Below, piece after piece: positions 1 to 5,326 of a stretch of DNA of 5,765 nucleotides. Position numbers and translations under genes: made by a program. Origin of the DNA: Acidobacteriota bacterium (GTDB lineage: Bacteria; Acidobacteriota; Vicinamibacteria; Vicinamibacterales; SCN-69-37); the NCBI GenBank assembly GCA_024653875.1, contig JANLHE010000209.1, positions 1-5,765 of the forward strand, read 5' to 3'. The notes under the pieces were generated by a model that ran no database searches, was not told the origin of the DNA, and saw only the letters and a list, made by a program, of their open reading frames with translations. How positions within the stretch are numbered: the first letter of the stretch is position 1; every line of letters begins with the position of its first letter.

Positions 1-570
1 CTCACTCCGCGCGATGTGATCAAGGATCGTCTTGACGTACCGCTGCGTTTCCTTGAACGGCGGGATGCCGCCGTAACGCTCAACCGCGCCGGGCCCTGCG
101 TTATAGCTGGCCAACGCGAGGGCAACGTTGCCGTTCTGCTCCGCGATAAGAGCGCTCCGGTACTGCGCGCCCGCCATGATGTTCTCGCGCGGATCGAAGG
201 CATTGGCGACGCCCATTTCCGCCGCGAGCGCCGGCATGAGCTGCATAAGGCCCTTCGCGCCAGCGCTTGAGACCGCGCCCGGATCAAAGCCGGACTCGGC
301 CCGAATCACGGCGCGAATCAACGCGGGCGGCAGCCGGAACGTCTCCGACGTGCTGACCATGCCTTTCGGCGGCGTCACGGTCCGCGTGATGGCCTCCGGG
401 GCGAACAGCGATGGCCCGGCGAGAGGTGGTTTGACGGCGCTCGGCGCGACCAACGCGGCGCTCGCCAGGAGCATCGAGCGCAAGCTGCGCCGATGCCGCC
501 GCTTCCGGCGTCGCTTCTCCGGATGGTGCGGGTGTGGGTGATGCGGCTTGACTTGGTCCCGACGCCTCAT
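1..570 (-). CDS. Lytic murein transglycosylase, SLT domain (3' end cut by window edge)
   Basis: This enzyme cleaves peptidoglycan glycan strands in the periplasm, forming 1,6-anhydromuramic ends. Reading the minus strand from 570, 190 codons are visible before the window edge. The SLT signature is complete. Residues 83-94 lead into AESGFDP with catalytic Glu92. GLMQLMP lies at about 107-113, and LASYNAGPGAV at about 153-163 is followed by YGGIPPF and ETQRYV near 166-179, so few residues should be missing. The N-terminus is unusual: a His/Pro run, then a dense Arg/Lys run (about 10-28), then a short hydrophobic stretch (33-45) that could be a signal peptide or anchor. The start is uncertain. 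The frame is open up to an in-frame TAG near 702. ATG570 has no good ribosome binding site, and Met33 (474) or upstream GTG/TTG codons are possible. It is transcribed divergently from the gene at 731. Family call is firm; physiological role is inferred. Confidence 0.9.
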   Translation of the reverse strand, partial: MRRRDQVKPHHPHPHHPEKRRRKRRHRRSLRSMLLASAALVAPSAVKPPLAGPSLFAPEAITRTVTPPKGMVSTSETFRLPPALIRAVIRAESGFDPGAVSSAGAKGLMQLMPALAAEMGVANAFDPRENIMAGAQYRSALIAEQNGNVALALASYNAGPGAVERYGGIPPFKETQRYVKTILDHIARSE

Positions 571-730
571 GGCCCCATAGTGCCCGGACGTGCCGGCAAC
601 GGGCTGACCCAAATGGCACACCCGCGCGGCCAGCACGCTGGCCAATCTATCGTTCCCGCTGCAAGATCTGCGGGGCCTCCGTCTATAATCGCCTCACGAC
701 TAGTCCCGGCTCCAGTCGAAAGGCGGTCCA
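571..730. other. Divergent intergenic region
   Basis: This 160-base gap separates the minus-strand transglycosylase from the plus-strand secreted protein. It holds one clear signal, a TATAAT at 684-689 facing the plus-strand gene. I could not find a convincing minus-strand promoter or any RNA gene here. The transglycosylase frame stays open to about 700, so part of this gap could be coding if a GTG or TTG start upstream of 570 is used. Confidence 0.5.
684..689 (+). promoter_or_regulatory. -10 element (TATAAT) for the secreted protein gene
   Basis: A perfect TATAAT hexamer stands in GC-rich surroundings. Transcription would begin near 696, giving a leader of about 35 bases to the ATG at 731. 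No good TTGACA-like -35 hexamer is present at 16-18 bases upstream, so an activator or another -35 contact may be needed. A Shine-Dalgarno-like AGGCGG at 721-726, four bases before the ATG, supports the downstream start. Confidence 0.5.
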
Positions 731-1120
731 ATGACTCGCATTCTCGTTGGTCTGGCGTTGTGCATCGTAGCCGCTGCTGGGCCGGTTCGCGGAGACAGTG
801 ACGGCGTCCTCACCGGTCGCATCATCACGGATTCCGGACCACCGCCCCGGCCCTGGTACGTGGTCGTCTTCCCGGTGGACCGGGCGCTGTGGGTTTCGCA
901 GAGTCCTCGCATCGCTGCGGGTCTCTCCGACGCAGAGGGCCGATGGATCGTGCGGGGTCTGCCGGCAGGTGATTACTTCCTGGCCGTGGTGACTGCCCTT
1001 GTTCCCGGTGAACTGTCCGATCCCTCGTTTCTCAGGAGGGTGACGCCGGCGGCCTTCAAAGTGACGCTGGCTGAGGGCGAGCACAAGACCCAGGATCTCC
1101 GACTGGGATCCAGATTCTGA
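731..1120 (+). CDS. Small secreted protein with carboxypeptidase-regulatory-like domain
   Basis: The predicted 129-residue protein starts with a typical signal peptide: MTR, then a hydrophobic core at about residues 4-17, with likely cleavage near 18-21. The rest is one beta-sandwich domain of the carboxypeptidase regulatory-like (CarboxypepD_reg) type. The strand around 25-35 (GVLTGRIITDSG) begins the fold, GLSDAEGRWIVRGLPAGDYF at about 64-83 is its central signature, and the final strand is VTLAEGEHKTQDLRL. In Acidobacteriota I recall this motif, with the SDPSFLRRVTPAAFKVTL-type segment, at the C-terminus of much larger secreted proteins; here it stands alone. Such domains usually serve as structural or adhesion modules, and no catalytic residues are visible. 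The start is supported by AGGCGG four bases upstream and a TATAAT at 684-689. The precise function is unknown. Confidence 0.8.
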   Translation: MTRILVGLALCIVAAAGPVRGDSDGVLTGRIITDSGPPPRPWYVVVFPVDRALWVSQSPRIAAGLSDAEGRWIVRGLPAGDYFLAVVTALVPGELSDPSFLRRVTPAAFKVTLAEGEHKTQDLRLGSRF

Positions 1121-1225
1121 ACTGCCCGTTTCCGGTCACCAAAAAAAACCGGCCATGCAACCACCGGCGCGCCCGGGCGTAATCACTGGTGCCAGTGTTC
1201 TGTCACTTTTACCAGGAGCCTGCAC
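1121..1225. other. Intergenic region upstream of the beta-barrel gene
   Basis: This gap contains a run of eight A (1141-1148) flanked by CCGGT (1132-1136) and ACCGG (1148-1152), a short weak inverted repeat without the U-tract layout of a terminator. It also contains a 10-base palindrome CGCCCGGGCG (1170-1179) and the dyad at 1184-1197. No clear -35/-10 pair is visible, so it is open whether the barrel gene has its own promoter or is read through from 731-1120. Confidence 0.4.
1184..1197. promoter_or_regulatory. Possible operator dyad CACTGG-TG-CCAGTG
   Basis: Two perfect 6-base inverted arms are separated by two bases, 28 bases before the ATG at 1226. The 2-base spacer is too short for a stable RNA hairpin, so a protein-binding dyad is the more natural reading. 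A short palindrome can arise by chance in a window of this size, and nothing links it to a known regulator. Confidence 0.25.
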
Positions 1226-1768
1226 ATGCGTAAGGTCCACGTTTCCATGCTGACGGTCGTCATCTGCACGCTGGTCGCCGCGCCGGCGTTCGCGCAGCAA
1301 CCCTCCAAGGTCGGGCTGACGCTCGGCTATCCCCAATCGGTCGGCCTCGTCATCCCCGTCACCGACAATGTCACGCTGCGTCCGGAGATGGCGTTTTCAC
1401 GTTCGTCGACTGAGTTCGAGGGACCGTTTGTCATCGACGACAGCCGCACGGCGACGACCTTCGGCGCGGGTATCTCGGCGCTGTTCTATGTCTCGTCGTG
1501 GAACGACCTCCGGGCGTACGTCAGCCCTCGCTTCCTCTACAGCCGGGCGTCGTCTGACGATGACGCGAAAGGGACGGCGTATTCGGTGACCGGGTCGTTT
1601 GGCGCGCAGTACTCGCTGAGTGACCGGTTCGCGGTCTTCGGCGAAGTCGGCCTGGGCTGGTCACGATCGGAGAGCGATTCATTCAGCTCCGTTACCACCA
1701 TCCGGGCCACCAACCGTACCACCGCCTGGTCCACGCGTTCGGCGCTCGGCGCCGCGATCTACTTCTGA
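1226..1768 (+). CDS. Small outer-membrane beta-barrel protein (OmpA/OmpX-like barrel class)
   Basis: The 180-residue precursor carries a classical Sec signal peptide: MRKVHV, hydrophobic core at about 8-20, and an AFA cleavage site at residues 21-23 before Gln24. The mature part, about 157 residues, has alternating polar/apolar strands. Examples are VGLTLGYPQSVGLVIPV, TATTFGAGISALFYVS, LRAYVSPRFLYSRAS, YSVTGSFGAQYSL, FAVFGEVGLGWSRS and STRSALGAAIYF. They are joined by loops rich in Ser, Asp and Thr. It ends in Phe180 after an aromatic residue, the usual recognition signature for the BAM assembly machinery. The size fits an eight-stranded barrel, similar to the OMP_b-brl group. AGGAG at 1214-1218, seven bases before the ATG, fixes the start. 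It follows the secreted protein gene by 105 bases on the same strand. Ligand or role (structural, adhesion, small pore) cannot be told from sequence. Confidence 0.85.
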   Translation: MRKVHVSMLTVVICTLVAAPAFAQQPSKVGLTLGYPQSVGLVIPVTDNVTLRPEMAFSRSSTEFEGPFVIDDSRTATTFGAGISALFYVSSWNDLRAYVSPRFLYSRASSDDDAKGTAYSVTGSFGAQYSLSDRFAVFGEVGLGWSRSESDSFSSVTTIRATNRTTAWSTRSALGAAIYF

Positions 1769-1779
1769 CCGCCGGGCCC

Positions 1780-1935
1780 TCAGGCCGGTAGTCCGCGCGG
1801 CTGTCCGGCGTGGCGCGTCGCGGTGTCCACGTGCACGCCCACCAGATCGGTGACCGCCACTTCGCCGCCGGATTCGGCGTCGTACATGTGGTGCCGGCTT
1901 CGCACGATATCGCGCCTGGTTCTTTCGTGATTCAT
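1780..1935 (-). pseudogene. Probable remnant: C-terminal end of a hotdog (4HBT-type) thioesterase
   Basis: The minus-strand frame from ATG 1935 to TGA 1780 gives 51 residues. From about residue 12 it reads RSRHHMYDAESGGEVAV, then VHVDTATRH and a Pro-rich end. This matches the pattern I know from the last strands of acyl-CoA thioester hydrolases: basic residues, H-x-M-Y-x-A-E-x-G, a Val-Ala strand, H-V-D-x-x-T-R, then prolines. A full family member is about 130-160 residues, so the N-terminal two thirds, including the catalytic acid region, are absent. An in-frame TAA lies five codons before the ATG, and no thioesterase-like sequence continues upstream in other frames. A TATAAT on the minus strand (1952-1947) could drive a short transcript, but no Shine-Dalgarno is visible. 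It is most likely a decayed fragment, possibly cut when the AbiE module arrived. Alternatively it is a small unrelated ORF. Confidence 0.45.
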
Positions 1936-1992
1936 CGCGGCTGTGCATTATACGGAAGATCGGCGTACGAGCGGATGCGATAGCGTCGGTTA

Positions 1993-2034
1993 ATAATACT
2001 AGTAATTGACACATATATAGTTAGCGCGTATTAT
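1993..2034. promoter_or_regulatory. Candidate antitoxin operator: nested inverted repeats around the promoter
   Basis: A 7-base inverted repeat, ATAATAC at 1993-1999 and GTATTAT at 2028-2034, brackets the -35 element; its right arm covers the -10 hexamer. A separate 8-base palindrome TACTAGTA (1997-2004) abuts the -35. AbiEi-type antitoxins are known to repress their own operon by binding inverted repeats in the promoter, so these are the natural candidates. AT-rich DNA produces such repeats easily, so this is a hypothesis. Confidence 0.4.
2006..2034 (+). promoter_or_regulatory. Sigma-70-like promoter of the AbiE operon, apparently leaderless
   Basis: A perfect TTGACA (2006-2011) is followed after 17 bases by TATTAT (2029-2034), five of six matches to the -10 consensus. 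An overlapping perfect TATAAT lies at 2032-2037 but with a 20-base spacer. With the 17-base pairing, transcription would begin about 2041, right at the ATG (2042). No Shine-Dalgarno precedes that ATG, so the toxin mRNA is probably leaderless or nearly so. Confidence 0.7.
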
Positions 2035-2041
2035 AATCGGC

Positions 2042-2806
2042 ATGGACATCTTCAGCCCCGTCCACGTCGTCGAACAGTTTCACCTGTTGTTCCTGGCGCA
2101 ACTTGGCCGACGGCTCGACAAGACGCTTTACGTCGTCAAGGGAGGCTGCAACCTCCGGTTCTTCCACCGGAGCGTCCGGCTCTCCGAAGATCTCGACCTG
2201 GACGTCGCCGGTATCGGGCGTCACGCCCTGCAGGAGAAGATCCGCCTGCTCTTGCGATCAGCGCCGTTCACGCAGGTACTCCGCGCCAGGGGTATCACGG
2301 TCGAGCGCATCTCGGAGCCGAAACAGACCGACACCACGCAACGATGGAAGGTCGGCCTCGGGTGGGGCTCCGGACACAGTCCGATCCCGACGAAAATTGA
2401 ATTCTCCCGCCGCGGCCTGGATGACGATGTCGGATTCGGGAGCGTGGATGCGCAGCTGATTCACGCTTATCAGCTGCCGCCGTTCATGGCCAGCCACTAC
2501 CGGGCGGACGCCGCGCTTCGTCAGAAAATCGGCGCGCTGGCCAATCGGCGCGAACTGCAGGCGCGCGACGTGTTCGACGTTCACCACCTGATCGCGGGTG
2601 GCGCCGGCGCGCGGGGGCTGCACGGAGTGGATCCCCAGGACGTCGAACGAGCCCGAGCCAACGCGCTCGCCATCGATTTCGCGACGTTCACGGGCCAGGT
2701 GCTGGCCTTCCTGACGCCAGACGATCAGGCGCACTACCATTCGACGGCCGTGTGGGACACGCTCGTCCTGGAAGTGGTCGAGTTTCTGCAGAGGACCGGA
2801 CGTTGA
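2042..2806 (+). CDS. AbiEii/AbiGii-family nucleotidyltransferase toxin (type IV TA)
   Basis: This 254-residue protein belongs to the DNA polymerase beta-like nucleotidyltransferases that form the toxin half of AbiE systems. Family members transfer nucleotides in the cytoplasm, causing reversible growth arrest and phage abortive infection. Visible motifs are: YVVKGGCNLRFF (about 30-41) followed by RLSEDLDLD (46-54), with Asp50 and Asp52 as likely metal-binding acids; KIEFSRR at 118-124, an acidic/basic strand probably in the active site; and KIGALANR to RDVFD (162-179), the conserved K-x-x-A-L-x-x-R...RD-x-x-D block. All key residues seem present, so it looks intact. The start fits the family (MDIFSPVHVVEQFHLLFL), and in-frame TAG 2018 excludes longer versions. 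No ribosome binding site is present. Its TGA overlaps the antitoxin start, implying translational coupling. Gene order is toxin first, unlike the classical AbiE operon. Toxicity itself is inferred. Confidence 0.9.
   Translation: MDIFSPVHVVEQFHLLFLAQLGRRLDKTLYVVKGGCNLRFFHRSVRLSEDLDLDVAGIGRHALQEKIRLLLRSAPFTQVLRARGITVERISEPKQTDTTQRWKVGLGWGSGHSPIPTKIEFSRRGLDDDVGFGSVDAQLIHAYQLPPFMASHYRADAALRQKIGALANRRELQARDVFDVHHLIAGGAGARGLHGVDPQDVERARANALAIDFATFTGQVLAFLTPDDQAHYHSTAVWDTLVLEVVEFLQRTGR
2790..2795 (+). promoter_or_regulatory. Shine-Dalgarno AGAGGA that decides the antitoxin start
   Basis: AGAGGA lies inside the end of the toxin gene, seven bases before TTG at 2803. This is ideal spacing and the strongest ribosome binding site in the operon. 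It argues for the TTG start over the in-frame ATG at 2752, which would force a 55-base overlap and lacks a comparable site. Confidence 0.65.
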
Positions 2807-3438
2807 GACTCATTGACGCGCTCGCGACGCTCTCCGCCATGCGGGCGCCCGTGTTCGACACCGGGGACGCGGCGGCGCACCTTGGCGTCGACACCGCTCA
2901 TGCGAGCACGGTGCTCGCCAGGCTCGCCGTCACACGCCACGTCGTCCGGCTGCGCCGTGGCGTGTGGGCATTTCGTGACCGAGTCGATCCACTAGCGTTG
3001 CCTGAGTATCTGACCTCGCCGTTTCCGAGCTACGTGTCGCTGCAGAGCGCGCTATACCTGCGCGGCATGATCGACCAGGTGCCCGCCGTGACCTATGCGG
3101 TCTCGTTGGCACGCACGCGTCGGTACACCACGCCGCTTGGCACCGTGTCGATTCACCACGTGGATCCCGGATTCTTCTTCGGCTTTGAGCACGCCGGCGC
3201 CTCCGGCGGCCGGTTGGCCACGCCGGAGAAGGCGCTCGTCGACCTCCTGTATCTGGCGCCGGCCCGGTCGAAGCTTTTTCGCGCGCTCCCCGAACTCGAT
3301 ATCCCCGCGAGTTTCAGCGCACGTCGCGCCCGTGCGATCGTCGCCCGCATCGGGTCCGTGAGGCGACGCACGATGGTGGCTCGCGCCCTTGACGCCATCA
3401 TCATCGGGTCGCGCGCTCGAATTCCTCACGGGCGATGA
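2803..3438 (+). CDS. AbiEi-family antitoxin, winged-helix transcriptional regulator (type IV TA)
   Basis: This is the antitoxin partner of the preceding toxin. In this family it counters the toxin without forming a stable complex (type IV) and represses its own promoter. From TTG 2803 it has 211 residues. The N-terminal winged helix spans about 17-57 (VFDTGDAAAHLGV, a recognition-helix region, then LRRGVWAF as the wing). The C-terminal domain has the AbiEi hallmarks: SYVSLQSALYLRGMIDQVP (76-94), SLARTRRYTTPLGTVSIHHV (101-120), FFFGFE (124-129) and LATPEKALVDLLYL (138-151). TTG is chosen because AGAGGA sits seven bases upstream and the start overlaps the toxin stop (TTGA); ATG 2752 would add 17 residues. 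Since the toxin message may be leaderless, the antitoxin has the better translation signal, which would favour antitoxin excess. It ends 31 bases before the convergent protease gene. Confidence 0.88.
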   Translation: MRLIDALATLSAMRAPVFDTGDAAAHLGVDTAHASTVLARLAVTRHVVRLRRGVWAFRDRVDPLALPEYLTSPFPSYVSLQSALYLRGMIDQVPAVTYAVSLARTRRYTTPLGTVSIHHVDPGFFFGFEHAGASGGRLATPEKALVDLLYLAPARSKLFRALPELDIPASFSARRARAIVARIGSVRRRTMVARALDAIIIGSRARIPHGR

Positions 3439-3469
3439 CACCGTCCGCGCAGAGGGTGTGCCCGCCGAA

Positions 3470-4900
3470 TCAACGACGGGCCACGATCCGGATCCGCGTC
3501 CCCGGGGCGGGTCTGGTCTCGGGCGACGAGCCGTTCATCACCGCAAGCGAGGGGCCGCCGATCGCATCTTTGGAAATGTTCTGGGCAATTGACGCCCACG
3601 TGTCTCCGCTGCGCACGGTGTAACTATCAACCCGATCGGGCTGAATGGCATTGGCCTCCTGCTCGGAGAGGGGCCGGAAGGACGCAATCGTCTCGCCAAA
3701 CGCCCGCTGCCCGCTGTTGAACGCAGCCTCGGTGGCCATCCCGGCCAGCAGGTACGTTTGCCCGCCTGCGGCGATGAATGCCGCACGCACCACCTGCTGC
3801 TCGCCCACGTACGTACCCACGAACGTGCGAAGGCCGTTGATCGTCGTGTTCTGACCGGATTGTTGCTGCATTTGCGCCTCGGCCATCACCGCGCGCGCCA
3901 CCTCTTCCGGCGAACGAGACGTATCCGCCACCACCTGCAGGATCATTGCGAGCGGCGCCTCTTCCTGCGGCTGGGCCACGACCTGCTGCGCGCTGTTGGC
4001 GATCTGCCACCCTTCGGGAAACTCAAGACTGAATTTCAGCACGGGATGAACAAAGGCGCGGCCCCGCACCATGCCCTGCTCCCGGCTGTCGCCAAACACC
4101 AGGCCGTCCAGTCGCCGGCTGAACTCCGCGGCATTGGTCGTCCGGCTCCCGGGCCCCGCAGCGGCCGCAACGGCCACCCGCAGTTCTTCAATGCGATCTT
4201 CGGGCGCCGGGTGAGTACTCAGAAAGTTCGGTACACCGCGACGCGACCCGGACGCTTCCGACAGGCGAACCAACGTGCCCAGCATTCCTGTCATCCCGGC
4301 TGGATCCCAGCCGGCCTTGGCGGCATAGCCCACGCCGAACTGGTCCGCTTCGCGTTCGGCGTCGCGCCCATACTTCAGGAAGAGCAAACCCAGGCCGCCT
4401 TCTGCCACGCCGACCAGCCCCTGATAGCGCTCGGGCGCGAAAATGCGGCCCAGACCCACCAGCAGCCCGGCCGCCTGCTGTTTCGAATAGGCTTGCGCCC
4501 CGTGCCGCGCGGTGACGTGGGCAATTTCATGCCCGAGCACGTTGGCGAGTTCGGCTTCGTCACGGAGGAATGGCAGGATTCCTCGCGTCAGGTAGATGAA
4601 TCCTCCGGGCAGCGCGAAGGCGTTGACCGCCGGGGAATCGATCACGGCAAACGTCCAGGGCAGTCCGGGACGATGAGAGTTCTTCGCGAGCGCCTGACCG
4701 ACACGATTCACATACGCCTGCCAGGCTGCGTCGTCGTACACGCCCATTTCCTGCCGGACCTGCGCATCGGCCTGACGGCCGAGCGCCACCTCATCCGCCT
4801 CGGACATCGTGTTGAAGTCGCTGCGTCCGGTGGCGGGGTTGGTCGCGCAGGCAACACCAAGCGCGAGAAGAACGGCTGGGAACCACTTGTACTGAGCCAT
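3470..4900 (-). CDS. M48-family zinc metalloprotease lipoprotein with C-terminal LysM domain (BepA-like)
   Basis: This 476-residue periplasmic protease resembles BepA/YfgC and Loi22-type proteins that monitor outer-membrane assembly. The N-terminus is a lipoprotein signal (hydrophobic 7-17, lipobox GVAC with Cys18). The peptidase domain runs from about 35 to 245: VNAFALPGGFIYLTRG (92-107), zinc motif HEIAH (124-128, Glu125 catalytic), and EREAD (182-186), whose EAD Glu184 is the likely third ligand. STHPAPEDR (228-236) follows, where His230 corresponds to the regulatory histidine of BepA. All catalytic residues are present. Residues about 280-410 form an alpha/beta domain beginning at FEFP-type sequence (SLEFPEGWQI) that I cannot name firmly. 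A LysM motif (YTVRSGDTWASIA, about 427-439, to 473) should bind peptidoglycan; BepA itself has TPR repeats instead. The ATG lacks a strong ribosome binding site (GGGGGG about 13 bases away). It converges on the AbiE pair. Confidence 0.93.
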   Translation of the reverse strand: MAQYKWFPAVLLALGVACATNPATGRSDFNTMSEADEVALGRQADAQVRQEMGVYDDAAWQAYVNRVGQALAKNSHRPGLPWTFAVIDSPAVNAFALPGGFIYLTRGILPFLRDEAELANVLGHEIAHVTARHGAQAYSKQQAAGLLVGLGRIFAPERYQGLVGVAEGGLGLLFLKYGRDAEREADQFGVGYAAKAGWDPAGMTGMLGTLVRLSEASGSRRGVPNFLSTHPAPEDRIEELRVAVAAAAGPGSRTTNAAEFSRRLDGLVFGDSREQGMVRGRAFVHPVLKFSLEFPEGWQIANSAQQVVAQPQEEAPLAMILQVVADTSRSPEEVARAVMAEAQMQQQSGQNTTINGLRTFVGTYVGEQQVVRAAFIAAGGQTYLLAGMATEAAFNSGQRAFGETIASFRPLSEQEANAIQPDRVDSYTVRSGDTWASIAQNISKDAIGGPSLAVMNGSSPETRPAPGTRIRIVARR

Positions 4901-4972
4901 GCGGCCAGTCTAGCCCCCCGCGCGCTCGCCCGAGTGTCTCAAAGAGCGCACCGACGCCATGCGGCGGGCTGT

Positions 4973-5197
4973 CTAGGGCCTCGGGACTCGCGGGTCCATC
5001 ACCTTGCGCCACAGTGGCGGCACCAGCGCGAGGAGCAGCATCGTGGCGTAGCCGGCGGGAAGTTGCGGCGCCTGGTCGCGCGAGGCGAGGGCGGGGTAGC
5101 GTCGGCTCGCGATGAGGTGGTGGTCTGCGTGGCGCGCGAGGCCACGCCAGCGTTGGCCACTCAGACGCCTGTTCTTGAGGATATCCGCGCCAACGAT
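4973..5197 (-). pseudogene. Remnant: C-terminal part of an AlkB-type alkane 1-monooxygenase
   Basis: In the minus-strand frame between TAG 5198 and TAG 4973 lie 74 codons. From about 5143 down they read LARHADHH, then RRYPALASRDQAPQLPAGYA, TMLLLALVPPLW and RKVMDPRV. This is the terminal block of integral-membrane AlkB hydroxylases: the last histidine box (R-H-x-D-H-H), the S/A-P-Q-L-P-x-G-Y-A motif, a final hydrophobic segment, and P-L-W-R-x-V-M-D-P-R-V. A complete AlkB has about 350-400 residues with several membrane helices and three earlier histidine/HYG motifs. None of these occurs upstream here, where another gene ends at 5323. No plausible start precedes the homology. The fragment therefore cannot be an active monooxygenase and is best read as a truncated gene end left by a rearrangement. 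Recognition of the family is strong; the cause of truncation is inferred. Confidence 0.75.
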
Positions 5198-5326
5198 CTA
5201 CCCCGTGGGCCGGGACGTCATGCGCTTTCTGTTCGCGGCCGCGAATGCCCGCACCGCAGTCCGGACGACGATCGCGCCCGTCTGCGGATGCACGGACACT
5301 TCGATCACGGCGTCGGCGCTTTTCAC
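5198..5326 (-). other. Short open frame of unknown status between DUF1223 gene and AlkB remnant
   Basis: GTG 5326 overlaps the DUF1223 stop (GTGA) and opens 42 codons ending at TAG 5198, in the same frame as the AlkB remnant. The start of the product (VKSADAVIEVSVHPQTGAIV) looks protein-like, but I do not recognise a family. It could be a tiny coupled gene, a piece of a decayed gene, or chance in GC-rich DNA. No Shine-Dalgarno separates it from the upstream gene end, and no other feature was seen in this stretch. Confidence 0.2.

Larger units (their letters stand above)
1936..2041. other. AT-rich intergenic island upstream of the AbiE module
   Basis: The sequence changes abruptly from GC-rich to AT-rich between about 1990 and 2037. 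This is the only such island in the window. It contains the promoter and candidate operators of the toxin-antitoxin pair, listed separately. The composition change and the adjacent truncated gene fragment are consistent with a boundary of acquired DNA, but I found no convincing target-site duplication or attachment repeat. Confidence 0.5.

Noticed and set aside
284..619. Minus-strand frame of 111 codons overlapping the transglycosylase
   Set aside because: It is out of frame with the SLT motifs, which lie in the frame that runs off the left edge; its product is low-complexity Arg/Ala.
1132..1152. CCGGT...ACCGG inverted repeat with an A8 run as a terminator
   Set aside because: The stem is only five base pairs and the A-run is inside the loop rather than after the stem, so it does not have intrinsic terminator layout.
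1947..1952. Minus-strand TATAAT as a promoter for the thioesterase-like fragment
   Set aside because: There is no -35 match at suitable spacing and no ribosome binding site before ATG 1935. It lies next to AT-rich DNA where such hexamers arise by chance.
3438..3480. Possible bidirectional terminator between antitoxin and protease genes
   Set aside because: ACACC/GGTGT arms (3438-3442, 3455-3459) and an imperfect CCCGCCG/CGACGGG hairpin (3461-3480) are present. The stems are short or mismatched, there is no T-run on either side, and the second overlaps the protease stop.
1970..3480. Attachment sites or target duplications flanking the AbiE module
   Set aside because: Short similarities such as GCGAT near 1977 and 3433 are too short to distinguish from chance, and no integrase, transposase or tRNA gene is in the window.
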